From UBA7328 sp002471345 (GTDB lineage Bacteria; Bacteroidota; Bacteroidia; Chitinophagales; Saprospiraceae): a DNA stretch of 64,000 nucleotides. Position 1 is the stretch's first letter. Each line of letters starts with the position of its first letter. The stretch is taken from positions 1 to 64,000 of the forward strand of contig CAXGOB010000005.1 in NCBI GenBank assembly GCA_964011275.1, in the 5' to 3' direction. Shown piece by piece: positions 53,637 through 62,385 of the stretch. Under the pieces are notes generated by a model that was not told the DNA's origin, made no database searches, and saw only the letters and a program-made list of their open reading frames with translations. The position numbers and the translations under genes are program-made.

Positions 53637-56510
53637 ATGAGAACATTGATCTTCCTTTTATCTTTTTTTCCCTTATTAACTTTAGCTCAAAACAATACAT
53701 TTTGGTCAGAGATGGATGAATCCATAGCCAAATCCAATAAAGAAAGGTGGATTGTTCCTGATAAATATCGCTCTGTTTCATTATCACTAAAGCCATTTAA
53801 GTCTCTTTTGAACAGCGTCTCTAAAAGCAATGAAAATTTGGAATATGAGATTTTCATTCCAATGCCAGATGGAACCAATGAAAGATTTCTAATTTCAGCA
53901 TCCAGAACTATGGCACCTGAGCTTGCCATTAAATTTCCAGAAATTCAAACCTTTAGCGGGAGTGGGGTAGATGATCCAAGTGCTCGAATTTATTTAGACA
54001 TGACTCCGCAGGGTTTTCACGCGATGATTCTTTCGTCAAAAGGCACAGTATTTATTGACCCATATTATAAAGATGATTCTGAGCATTATGTATCTTATAA
54101 AAAGAGTAATTATAGTTATAAATCTCAATCTTCATGGGAGTGTAAATGCGGAGAATCTGCAATATTAGATGACATAAATGAGGATTTACCTGAAGTCATT
54201 AAAGGACAAAACAAAAGCGTAGCTCCTGTGACATTAAAAACCTATAATCTTGCTGTAGCGGCACAAGCAGAATACACCATATTTCATGGAGGGACAGTAG
54301 CTTCAGGTCTTGCAGCTGTGGTAACAGCTATTAACAGAGTGACAGGTGTATACGAAACAGAATTAGCCGTGAGGTTGCAGCTTGTCGCTAATAATAACCT
54401 AATCATATATACCAATACAGCTACCGATCCTTATCCTCAAAATAGTGACAATTCAATAAATCAAAATCAAGGGGCATTGGATGGAGCCATTGGAAATGCC
54501 AACTATGACATAGGTCATGTCTTTAATACCAGTGGCGGTGGATTAGCAGGTCTAGGAGTGGTTTGTTCAAATTCGAAGGCAGATGGAATTACAGGTTTAG
54601 GGAGCCCCACAGGAGATCCTTTTTGGATAGACTTTGTTGCTCATGAAATAGGGCATCAGTTTGGAGGAGATCATACATTTAATGGTTCTAGTGGAAGTTG
54701 TAGTGGTGGAAACAGAAGTGGCAGTAGTGCATATGAACCTGGTAGTGGATCCACCATACAAGCTTATGCAGGTATATGTAGTCCTCAAAACCTTCAAAAT
54801 AACAGTGATCCATATTTCCATTTTAGGAGTCTGCAACAAATGACAGCTCATGTCACTACAGGATCTGGAAAAAATTGTTTTACTGGTACTTCTACAGGTA
54901 ACATGACTCCAGTAGTTAACGCCAATTCTGAAAATATAAATGGCAAGTATATTCCAATTAGCACTCCTTTTGAACTTACTGGGTCAGCCACAGATGCGAA
55001 TGGAGATGCAATGACATATGCATGGGAACAATGGGATCTTGGACCTCAAGGAAATATAAGTGCATCTGCAGATGCCCCTATATTTCGAACTTTTACACCT
55101 GGAAGTTCACCGACTAGAACCTTCCCTCAAATCTCAAGAATACTAAACAATAATAATGTTGGAGCTTATGGAGAAGTACTTCCTACTATTAATAGAGACT
55201 TAAATTTTAAATTCATCGCAAGAGATAATAAGACAGGAGGTGGTGGATATGATGATGATCAGATCACTCTAAATGTCACTAATGCTGCTGGGCCTTTCTT
55301 AGTTAATACTCACAATTCTACTTCTTCGATTTCAGGTACAGTAGCTGTTGGCTGGGACGTCGCAAATACAACTGCCGCTCCTATAAGCTGTGTTGGGGTA
55401 GATATTCTTTTTTCTTCTGATGGTGGATTGACATTTCCTACTGTACTAGCAAGTAACACTCCAAATGATGGAAGCCAAAATGTTACTCTTCCAAATATTA
55501 ATACTACAACGGCGAGAATAAAAGTCAAATGTAGTGACAATGTATTTTTCGACATCAATAATGCAAATCTTACAATATCAGCCGCTACAGATTGTGATAT
55601 TACACTTCTAGAAGCTTTGACTCAAAGTTCTTGTGAAAAAAACACGAATACGTATGATCAACAAATTAGAGTTACATACAATGATCCTCCAGCTACAGGT
55701 AATCTAGTAGTGAATGGTCAAACTTTCTCAATAACAGGTAGCCCACAAACTGTAAACCTTATAAACCTTGTGGCTGATGGTAATATCGTTAATGTGACAG
55801 CTGCCTTCTCGGATGATGAGGGATGTGGACTCCAATCCAATGGCCTATTCACGGCAGCTGAGCCTTGTAGCTTATGTATCATTTATAGTAGTAGTGACAC
55901 TCCTAAATCAATTGTAGATAATGGTACAACTACCTCCATAATAAGCATAAATGGAACAGCAACTATAGATAAAGTGACTGTAAATAGTCTTGTAGGCGAG
56001 CATTCATGGATAAATGACCTCAATTTTCAGTTAACAAGCCCAGAAGGAACAACTGTAGATATCATCAATAGAAGATGTGACGACCAGGACAACTTTGATT
56101 TAGCTTTAGATGATGCAGCTGGTAGCAACATTCCTTGTCCTTATAATAATGGGGGAACATTTAAATCTGATTCTCCGCTTTCAGCTTTTAAAGATGAAAA
56201 CCCCAGTGGTAATTGGACTCTTACTATTGTGGATAATGTAAATCAAGACGTTGGACAGCTTAATTCATGGAGTCTTGAAATATGTATCAATGAAGCTGAA
56301 AAGGCCAAATGTACGGCAAATAACTATAATCTGACAAATGTCATAAGTACGGACACATTTGTAGCAGCAGAATATATCATTGCAAATGGAACTATTGGAC
56401 CTGGTGGTTCATTTTTTCAAGCTAAAGATAGTATTGTTCTCGAGCCTAATTTTACAGTGCCCATTGGTGTTGCATTTGAAGCTCAAATCGAAGAATGCGA
56501 AACACCCTAA
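53637..56510 (+). CDS. secreted reprolysin-type metalloprotease with P domain
   Basis: The 957-residue protein has a signal peptide (1-17), a propeptide-like region, and a zinc protease domain with HEIGHQFGGDH near residues 336-346, an HExxHxxGxxH signature of the reprolysin (M12B-like) group. A beta-sandwich region follows (about 430-530), then a P/Homo B domain at about 755-880 (WINDLNFQLTSPEGTTVDI, GNWTLTIVDNV) and a coathanger-like C-terminal module ending FEAQIEECETP. It should degrade external proteins. There is no type A tail; export probably uses the C-terminal module. Confidence 0.9.
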   Translation: MRTLIFLLSFFPLLTLAQNNTFWSEMDESIAKSNKERWIVPDKYRSVSLSLKPFKSLLNSVSKSNENLEYEIFIPMPDGTNERFLISASRTMAPELAIKFPEIQTFSGSGVDDPSARIYLDMTPQGFHAMILSSKGTVFIDPYYKDDSEHYVSYKKSNYSYKSQSSWECKCGESAILDDINEDLPEVIKGQNKSVAPVTLKTYNLAVAAQAEYTIFHGGTVASGLAAVVTAINRVTGVYETELAVRLQLVANNNLIIYTNTATDPYPQNSDNSINQNQGALDGAIGNANYDIGHVFNTSGGGLAGLGVVCSNSKADGITGLGSPTGDPFWIDFVAHEIGHQFGGDHTFNGSSGSCSGGNRSGSSAYEPGSGSTIQAYAGICSPQNLQNNSDPYFHFRSLQQMTAHVTTGSGKNCFTGTSTGNMTPVVNANSENINGKYIPISTPFELTGSATDANGDAMTYAWEQWDLGPQGNISASADAPIFRTFTPGSSPTRTFPQISRILNNNNVGAYGEVLPTINRDLNFKFIARDNKTGGGGYDDDQITLNVTNAAGPFLVNTHNSTSSISGTVAVGWDVANTTAAPISCVGVDILFSSDGGLTFPTVLASNTPNDGSQNVTLPNINTTTARIKVKCSDNVFFDINNANLTISAATDCDITLLEALTQSSCEKNTNTYDQQIRVTYNDPPATGNLVVNGQTFSITGSPQTVNLINLVADGNIVNVTAAFSDDEGCGLQSNGLFTAAEPCSLCIIYSSSDTPKSIVDNGTTTSIISINGTATIDKVTVNSLVGEHSWINDLNFQLTSPEGTTVDIINRRCDDQDNFDLALDDAAGSNIPCPYNNGGTFKSDSPLSAFKDENPSGNWTLTIVDNVNQDVGQLNSWSLEICINEAEKAKCTANNYNLTNVISTDTFVAAEYIIANGTIGPGGSFFQAKDSIVLEPNFTVPIGVAFEAQIEECETP

Positions 56511-56565
56511 TAACTACTGAGGAAAGTACATATATAAATTCAAATTTCACCTAGACCAAAAAATA

Positions 56566-56790
56566 ATGGGCATGGATATCGATTACAACAATTCAAATAT
56601 TAGTTCTAGAGAACAAGAAGTTTTAAAACTTGTCGCATATGAATATACATCTGATATGATCGCTCAGGAACTCTTTATTAGCCCTCATACAGTTATGAGT
56701 CATAGGAAGAATTTACTCGAAAAGTTAGATGTGAAAAATGTAGCTGGAATGGTGAGGAGAGGATTTGAACTGGGTCTTCTAAGTTCGTGA
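56566..56790 (+). CDS. stand-alone LuxR-type HTH protein 2
   Basis: The 74-residue protein is a lone GerE-like HTH: SREQEVLKLVAYEYTSDMIA then LFISPHTVMSHRKNLLEKLD. It is a paralogue of the protein at 52360 and sits in the same place, right behind a secreted protein, here the reprolysin. A second Met at codon 3 is an alternative start. No sensor domain is present. Confidence 0.9.
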   Translation: MGMDIDYNNSNISSREQEVLKLVAYEYTSDMIAQELFISPHTVMSHRKNLLEKLDVKNVAGMVRRGFELGLLSS

Positions 56791-56907
56791 TTTTCTTTTT
56801 CTCTAAATAGAATTGATACTCTTATCTCTCAAATCTTCTATTTAAGGTCGAATTCATATGAATGCCTTAACTTTACTTATCTCAATGATACCTACAAAAC
56901 GATAAGT

Positions 56908-59900
56908 ATGAAAAAAGCTATTCTCTTAACATTGATTTTGTCTATATGTTTTCTGATTTCTCTTAATGGGCAAAAAGAAAAAAGTACATCTACTGATGTA
57001 GATATCAGTGGTCTAGAATGGAGAAACATTGGACCAGCCATTACCTCAGGAAGAATTTCTGATTTTGCTGTTAATCCAGACAATCCATTTGAATATTATG
57101 TTGCTGTTGCATCAGGAGGAGTGTGGAAGACGATTAATAATGGAGTAACATATACTCCTCTATTTGATAGTCAGAACTCTTATTCTATCGGGTGCATCAC
57201 TATGGATCCTAGTAATTCGAATGTGATTTGGGTAGGAACTGGAGAAAATAATGGTCAGAGATCTGTAGCTTATGGAGATGGAGTCTATAAGTCAGAAGAT
57301 GGAGGAGCATCATGGAGTAATATGGGACTTATGGACTCAGAACATATTGGAAATATTGTCGTACATCCTGATAACTCTGATGTTGTATATGTAGCGGCTT
57401 TAGGACCATTATGGAGCAAAGGTGGTGACAGAGGTTTGTACAAAACAACCGATGGGGGAAAGACATGGAAAGATGTACTGAAGGTGGATGTTCATACAGG
57501 GGTGAATGAAGTAATCATGGATCCTAGAGACCCTAATATTCTATACGCTTCTACTTATCAAAGAAGAAGACATGTATTTACTTATGTAAGCAGTGGCCCT
57601 GGATCTGGTCTTCATAAAAGCACGGATGGGGGAGAGACCTGGAGTAAAATTCAGAAGGGCCTTCCTTCTACTGAATTGGGAAGGATCGGATTGAGCATGT
57701 CACCTGCAGATCCAGAAATTATTTATGCCATAGTGGAAGCTGCAAATGGGAAAGGAGGCTTTTTCAAATCCACAAATAGAGGGGCTAGCTGGAAAAAACA
57801 AAGTGGACATTCAACAAGTGGAAATTATTATCAAGAAATAATAGCTGACCCCGTAGATCCCCATACAGTATATTCTATGGATACCTGGATGCAAGTGACA
57901 CATGATGGAGGTAAAACTTTTAAAAATGTAGGAGAGGATACAAAGCATGTAGATAATCATTGTATTTGGATCAATCCTCAAAATAATAGCCACCTTCTAG
58001 TAGGGTGTGATGGAGGTATCTATGAAACTTTTGATAAAGGAAAACATTGGGACTTTAAACAGAATTTACCAATCACTCAGTTTTATAAAGTAGCAGTAGA
58101 TAACGATAAACCATTTTACAATATATATGGAGGAACTCAGGATAATTTCAGTATGGGTGGGCCTTCCAGAGTAATCACTGATCATGGTATTACTAATCAA
58201 GATTGGTATATGACACATGGTGGTGACGGTTTTGAAAGTCAAGTCGATCCTTTTAATCCAGACATTGTATATGCTCAATCTCAATATGGTGTACTGGTAA
58301 GGTATGATAGAAAAAGTGGAGAAGAATTAGGTATCCAACCTAAGCCTCGAAAAGACGAAGATCTGTATAGATGGAATTGGGATGCGCCATTAGCTGTAAG
58401 CCCCCATAAAAAAGGTAGGCTATATTTTGCAGCAAATAAACTTTTTAGAAGTGATGATTACGGACACAGCTGGGATGTCCTAGGGGAAGATCTTACTCGA
58501 CAATTAGACCGTAATAAACTTAAGGTGTATGATCGGGTAGTGAGCATAGATGCAGTAGCAAAAAATGGATCCACTTCGCAATATGGAACCATTGTCGCAC
58601 TTTCAGAATCACCTCTAGATGAAAATACAATCGCTATAGGTACTGATGATGGATTGATTCAAATTACTGAAGATGGAGGCCAATCTTGGCGTAAAGCCAA
58701 TGATATATCCGGAGCTCCAAGACAGTCATATATAAATAGTGTATACTGCTCTCAACATGATCCTAATGTAATATATGCAATCGTGAATCATCATAAATTT
58801 GGAGATTTTAAGCCCTATGTATTTAAGTCAAGAGATAAAGGAAGGAGTTGGATAAATATCGGTTCTGACTTGCCTCAAAGAGGAAGTGCATATACTATTG
58901 AAGAAGATCATGTTGATTCTGATTTGATATTCTGTGGTACTGAGTTTGGAGCATTTACATCTATGAATGGCGGTAAGGATTGGCAGAAATTAGGTAGCGG
59001 ATTACCTACTATCGCAGTAAGAGATATTGCTATTCATAGAGGCGAAGAGGATATTATTTTGGCGACTTTTGGTAGAGGTTTTTACATTTTGGATGATTAT
59101 ACTTCATTGAGAAATGTTGAATTAAATCAGACAGCTACTATTTATCCAATTAGAGAGGCATTGATGTGGGAAAAGAGTACTCCTCTTGGTCTTCCAGGAA
59201 AGGCATTTCAAGGAGATCGATATTATTCAGCGGACAATCTAGGACCTGAGGCAATTATCACATATTTCTACAATGATGAATTCAAATCACTGAAAGATAA
59301 AAGACAGAAAAAGGAAAAAGAATTAGTCAAAAAGGGAAGTAATACTCCTTACCCAAGTTATGATGAATTAAAAGCAGAAGTTGAAGAGAAAGCTCCTCAG
59401 CTTGTATTTACAATAAAGAACGAGGATGGTGTAGTGGTAAAAAAGATAATTAAAAAATCAAGTAAAGGGCTTAAGAGGATACATTGGAATATGAGATATA
59501 CACTGAAAGACCCTGTAAATCTGCGAAAGCCATCTTTTTATAATCCTTTTGCGGGCCAACGTCAAGGTTCATTAGTATCACCTGGTTTGTATACTATAGA
59601 AATGTCAGTTATGAAAAATGGAACATCAGAGAAGTTAGTTGACCCTGTTTCATTCAGTGTTAAGACTCTGAATAATACTGTTCTGCCAGCTTCTGATAGA
59701 GAAGCAAAAGTGTCCTTTCAAAGAGATGTGGCTGCCCTTTCAGCAGAAATGCAAAGCACGAGAAGAATGTTGTCTGAAATTAATGACAAAGTAAAATTCA
59801 TAAAAGAAGCAATCAAATTAGCGGAGACACCTATGGATGAAATGAGTGAGGCAGTGGTTAGACTAGAGACTAAGTTAAGAGATGCTAATGTTATGATGAA

Positions 59901-60168
59901 TGGAGATAGAATTAAAAGAAGACTAGATATGGATCAAAAACCTACACCTTTTTGGCGATTGGGTGGATTAAATTATGAACAAAAATATTCAACCTCCGCT
60001 CCTACAAAAACACATTTAGATAGTTATGCAATTGCAAAAGAGGAATTTGGTCCAATTCAGATATTTGTCAAAGAAATCTATAAAGTGGATGTCGTTGAAA
60101 TAGAACAGATGTTAGAAGCTGTAGGGGCTCCATATACGCCTGGAAGAGTAGTGAAGCAAAAAAACTAA
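56908..60168 (+). CDS. sortilin/VPS10-like BNR-repeat protein
   Basis: The 1086-residue protein has a signal peptide (about 1-21) and a beta-propeller with about ten Asp-box (BNR) motifs of the form S-x-D-x-G-x-x-W: SEDGGASW, TTDGGKTW, STDGGETW, STNRGASW, FDKGKHW, SDDYGHSW, TEDGGQSW, SRDKGRSW, SMNGGKDW and one more. The C-terminal 300 residues are charged and helical with a coiled-coil-like part (KVKFIKEAIKLAETP). This layout is a frequent, uncharacterised family in Bacteroidota often named VPS10 or glycosyl hydrolase; no glycosidase site is shown. It should be periplasmic or surface-exposed. Confidence 0.85.
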   Translation: MKKAILLTLILSICFLISLNGQKEKSTSTDVDISGLEWRNIGPAITSGRISDFAVNPDNPFEYYVAVASGGVWKTINNGVTYTPLFDSQNSYSIGCITMDPSNSNVIWVGTGENNGQRSVAYGDGVYKSEDGGASWSNMGLMDSEHIGNIVVHPDNSDVVYVAALGPLWSKGGDRGLYKTTDGGKTWKDVLKVDVHTGVNEVIMDPRDPNILYASTYQRRRHVFTYVSSGPGSGLHKSTDGGETWSKIQKGLPSTELGRIGLSMSPADPEIIYAIVEAANGKGGFFKSTNRGASWKKQSGHSTSGNYYQEIIADPVDPHTVYSMDTWMQVTHDGGKTFKNVGEDTKHVDNHCIWINPQNNSHLLVGCDGGIYETFDKGKHWDFKQNLPITQFYKVAVDNDKPFYNIYGGTQDNFSMGGPSRVITDHGITNQDWYMTHGGDGFESQVDPFNPDIVYAQSQYGVLVRYDRKSGEELGIQPKPRKDEDLYRWNWDAPLAVSPHKKGRLYFAANKLFRSDDYGHSWDVLGEDLTRQLDRNKLKVYDRVVSIDAVAKNGSTSQYGTIVALSESPLDENTIAIGTDDGLIQITEDGGQSWRKANDISGAPRQSYINSVYCSQHDPNVIYAIVNHHKFGDFKPYVFKSRDKGRSWINIGSDLPQRGSAYTIEEDHVDSDLIFCGTEFGAFTSMNGGKDWQKLGSGLPTIAVRDIAIHRGEEDIILATFGRGFYILDDYTSLRNVELNQTATIYPIREALMWEKSTPLGLPGKAFQGDRYYSADNLGPEAIITYFYNDEFKSLKDKRQKKEKELVKKGSNTPYPSYDELKAEVEEKAPQLVFTIKNEDGVVVKKIIKKSSKGLKRIHWNMRYTLKDPVNLRKPSFYNPFAGQRQGSLVSPGLYTIEMSVMKNGTSEKLVDPVSFSVKTLNNTVLPASDREAKVSFQRDVAALSAEMQSTRRMLSEINDKVKFIKEAIKLAETPMDEMSEAVVRLETKLRDANVMMNGDRIKRRLDMDQKPTPFWRLGGLNYEQKYSTSAPTKTHLDSYAIAKEEFGPIQIFVKEIYKVDVVEIEQMLEAVGAPYTPGRVVKQKN

Positions 60169-60190
60169 TTGTAAATAACAAAATTCAAGA

Positions 60191-60925
60191 ATGAAACTTC
60201 TCTTAATAATTTCTTTTTCTATAACCTCATTACTTATCATTTCCTGTGAGCCTAAAGAAGACATTTCTCAATCAGAAATCAACCCTGCTGCAGATGGGTT
60301 TAATGAAAATGCCTCTGATACAAAAGCTATAGCCATAGCTGATGAAGTAATGGAAGCTATGGGGGGCAGAGAAGCTTGGGATAATACCAATGAGTTAAAA
60401 TGGACATTCTTTGGGAACCGACAACATGAATGGAATAAAGCAGAGAAGAAGGCAAAAATAATATCACCTAATGACGGTATCTCCATAGAATTGAATTTAG
60501 AAGACAAAAGTGGAAGTGCTAGTAGAGGAGATGTAAAATTTACCGAAAGTGATAGCCTAGACTTTTTTTTAAAAAGAGGTAATGGTTGGTGGATTAATGA
60601 TAGCTACTGGCTCGTTATGCCTTTTAAGCTGAAAGACTCTGGTGTTACCTTAAAATACATTGGAAAAGACACTTCTCAAATAGGTCGAAATTCTGATGTT
60701 ATTGAATTAACTTTTGCTGATGTCGGAGTGACTCCAGATAATAAGTATTTAGTATATGTTGATGATAGTTCGAGATTAGTGACCCAGTGGGATTATTACA
60801 CCAATTATCAAGATAGCTTACCTCGATTTCAATCACCTTGGAATAACTATAAGAAATATGGTGACATACTACTTGCTGGTGGATCTATTAGAGGCATGAC
60901 TTTGACTGATATCAGTGTAAATTGA
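60191..60925 (+). CDS. DUF6503-like lipoprotein
   Basis: The 244-residue protein has a lipoprotein signal ending LIISC (Cys at 19) and the GG-x2-AW opening (MEAMGGREAWDNT) of the family, like the proteins at 35611 and 37115. MPFKLKDSGVTLKYIGKDT is also conserved among all three. It lies 22 bases after the BNR protein, in the same operon and far from the hydrogenase. The spread of three paralogues in one window is notable. The function is unknown. Confidence 0.8.
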   Translation: MKLLLIISFSITSLLIISCEPKEDISQSEINPAADGFNENASDTKAIAIADEVMEAMGGREAWDNTNELKWTFFGNRQHEWNKAEKKAKIISPNDGISIELNLEDKSGSASRGDVKFTESDSLDFFLKRGNGWWINDSYWLVMPFKLKDSGVTLKYIGKDTSQIGRNSDVIELTFADVGVTPDNKYLVYVDDSSRLVTQWDYYTNYQDSLPRFQSPWNNYKKYGDILLAGGSIRGMTLTDISVN

Positions 60926-60976
60926 ATGGGAACAATTTGAACTGATTTCATGTTTACATTTCAATAAAGCAATACA

Positions 60977-61336
60977 GTGTATAATCCACTTACACCAGAA
61001 GAAGAAAGAGTAATTATCAATAAAGGAACTGAAAGGCCATTTACAGGTGAATTTGATACACACAAGGAACTAGGAACATACACCTGCAGACAGTGTGATT
61101 CAGATCTATATACCTCAGAAGACAAATTTTCTAGTGGTTGTGGTTGGCCTAGCTTTGATGATGAAGTAGAAGGTGCTGTAACTAGAGTCCCTGATGCTGA
61201 TGGAAGGAGAATTGAGATCATTTGCACTAATTGCAAAGGGCATTTAGGTCATGTTTTTTCAGGAGAACGGCTTACAGAAAAGAACACAAGACACTGTGTG
61301 AATTCCATTTCTTTAAAATTTGTGCCACAAGAATAA
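60977..61336 (+). CDS. msrB: methionine-R-sulphoxide reductase MsrB
   Basis: The protein of 119 residues from a GTG start at 60977 has the MsrB set: CRQCDSDLY and CTNCKGHLGH, the two zinc CxxC motifs, SGCGWPSFDD, and the catalytic Cys in RHCVNSISLKF. It reduces the R-form of methionine sulphoxide in proteins using thioredoxin. There is no signal, so it acts in the cytoplasm. It sits six bases from the end of the convergent PorP/SprF gene. Confidence 0.95.
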   Translation: MYNPLTPEEERVIINKGTERPFTGEFDTHKELGTYTCRQCDSDLYTSEDKFSSGCGWPSFDDEVEGAVTRVPDADGRRIEIICTNCKGHLGHVFSGERLTEKNTRHCVNSISLKFVPQE

Positions 61337-61341
61337 AATCA

Positions 61342-62385
61342 TTACAACTGGTGAAAATTCCTCACAAACGAGGACTTCGGATTGTAGTTTTTTCTGGTGT
61401 AGGAAAAGGAAAATTCAAAAGCTCCTCTACCGCCATTGAATGCTGATAGCTTAGAAATTGTTGCATCGTAAGATAGATCGAAACGATATTCGTTTTTCTC
61501 AATAAAAATCTGAAGTGACAAAGACTCAAACCCTAACCCCTCAAAATTTTGTACCATACTTGGGGCTATTGAAACACCAAAATTGATATCATAGTCATCC
61601 GCTGCAGCAAAAGCAAAACCTAGTTTCCCACTGGCATAGTGAAAAACTCCTTGCCTGGAGTAATAAGGGGAAAATATGAAATAGAGATTTTCTTTCATCA
61701 GCACGTTCAGCGAAATATTTGCCGATATTTTTCTGTCATTTCTAATGTCAAGATTTGGTACAAATGAGATATCTGGTTTTGTGAGGTGATGTATCGCGAG
61801 GCTCGCCACCATTGAGAATTTAGGCAGATAATATTCATATGCTAATCCAAGATTTAGATCAGGAAAGGTTTTTTTAGCTAACAATACTGATACATTCTCA
61901 CCTGATTCTATGCTAAAATCCGGATTGCCTTGTTCAAAGCTGTATTGATTTCCAAACCATAGACCTTCCCAATTGGCCTTGTTTTGCCCTAGTCCTCCAG
62001 AGAACCCAATAGATAAAAATTGGGCTTCGTTGTATCTATCAGTTAGAAGCTTTTTATAGTTGGCGGCCAGAATGATATGATTTTGTGTGAAGGACTTGCC
62101 AGGAGCTAAATCTTTAATAAATCTAAGGTTAGCAGAAAATTCATTACTGCCATCCCATTCTAGTTTTTTGTTGAGGTTAACGGCATATGATTGAAAGGGG
62201 AACCCAGAACCAAGACTTGACCATTGCCTTCTGTACATTATTGAAACCTGTTCGCTTCCTTTATATGCAGAGGCAAGAGCTGGATTATTATACTCCTTCA
62301 TGGCGTACCTACTGGAAAAGTGTGTGTCTTGAGAATTTCCGAAGAATGGCAAAATCAAGAGTAAAAGGACTATTTTATTCATCAT
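61342..62385 (-). CDS. PorP/SprF family type IX secretion membrane protein
   Basis: The 347-residue protein has a signal peptide (about 1-18) and the PorP/SprF start: DTHFSSRYAMKEYNNPALAS and RRQWSSLGSGFPFQSYAVNL, then an outer-membrane barrel. SprF-like proteins work with an adjacent large surface protein and help its export or anchoring through T9SS. Here the partner is the CHU_C protein that precedes it in the same operon (stop and start overlap by four bases). It is at the end of its operon, convergent to msrB. Confidence 0.93.
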   Translation of the reverse strand: MMNKIVLLLLILPFFGNSQDTHFSSRYAMKEYNNPALASAYKGSEQVSIMYRRQWSSLGSGFPFQSYAVNLNKKLEWDGSNEFSANLRFIKDLAPGKSFTQNHIILAANYKKLLTDRYNEAQFLSIGFSGGLGQNKANWEGLWFGNQYSFEQGNPDFSIESGENVSVLLAKKTFPDLNLGLAYEYYLPKFSMVASLAIHHLTKPDISFVPNLDIRNDRKISANISLNVLMKENLYFIFSPYYSRQGVFHYASGKLGFAFAAADDYDINFGVSIAPSMVQNFEGLGFESLSLQIFIEKNEYRFDLSYDATISKLSAFNGGRGAFEFSFSYTRKNYNPKSSFVRNFHQL

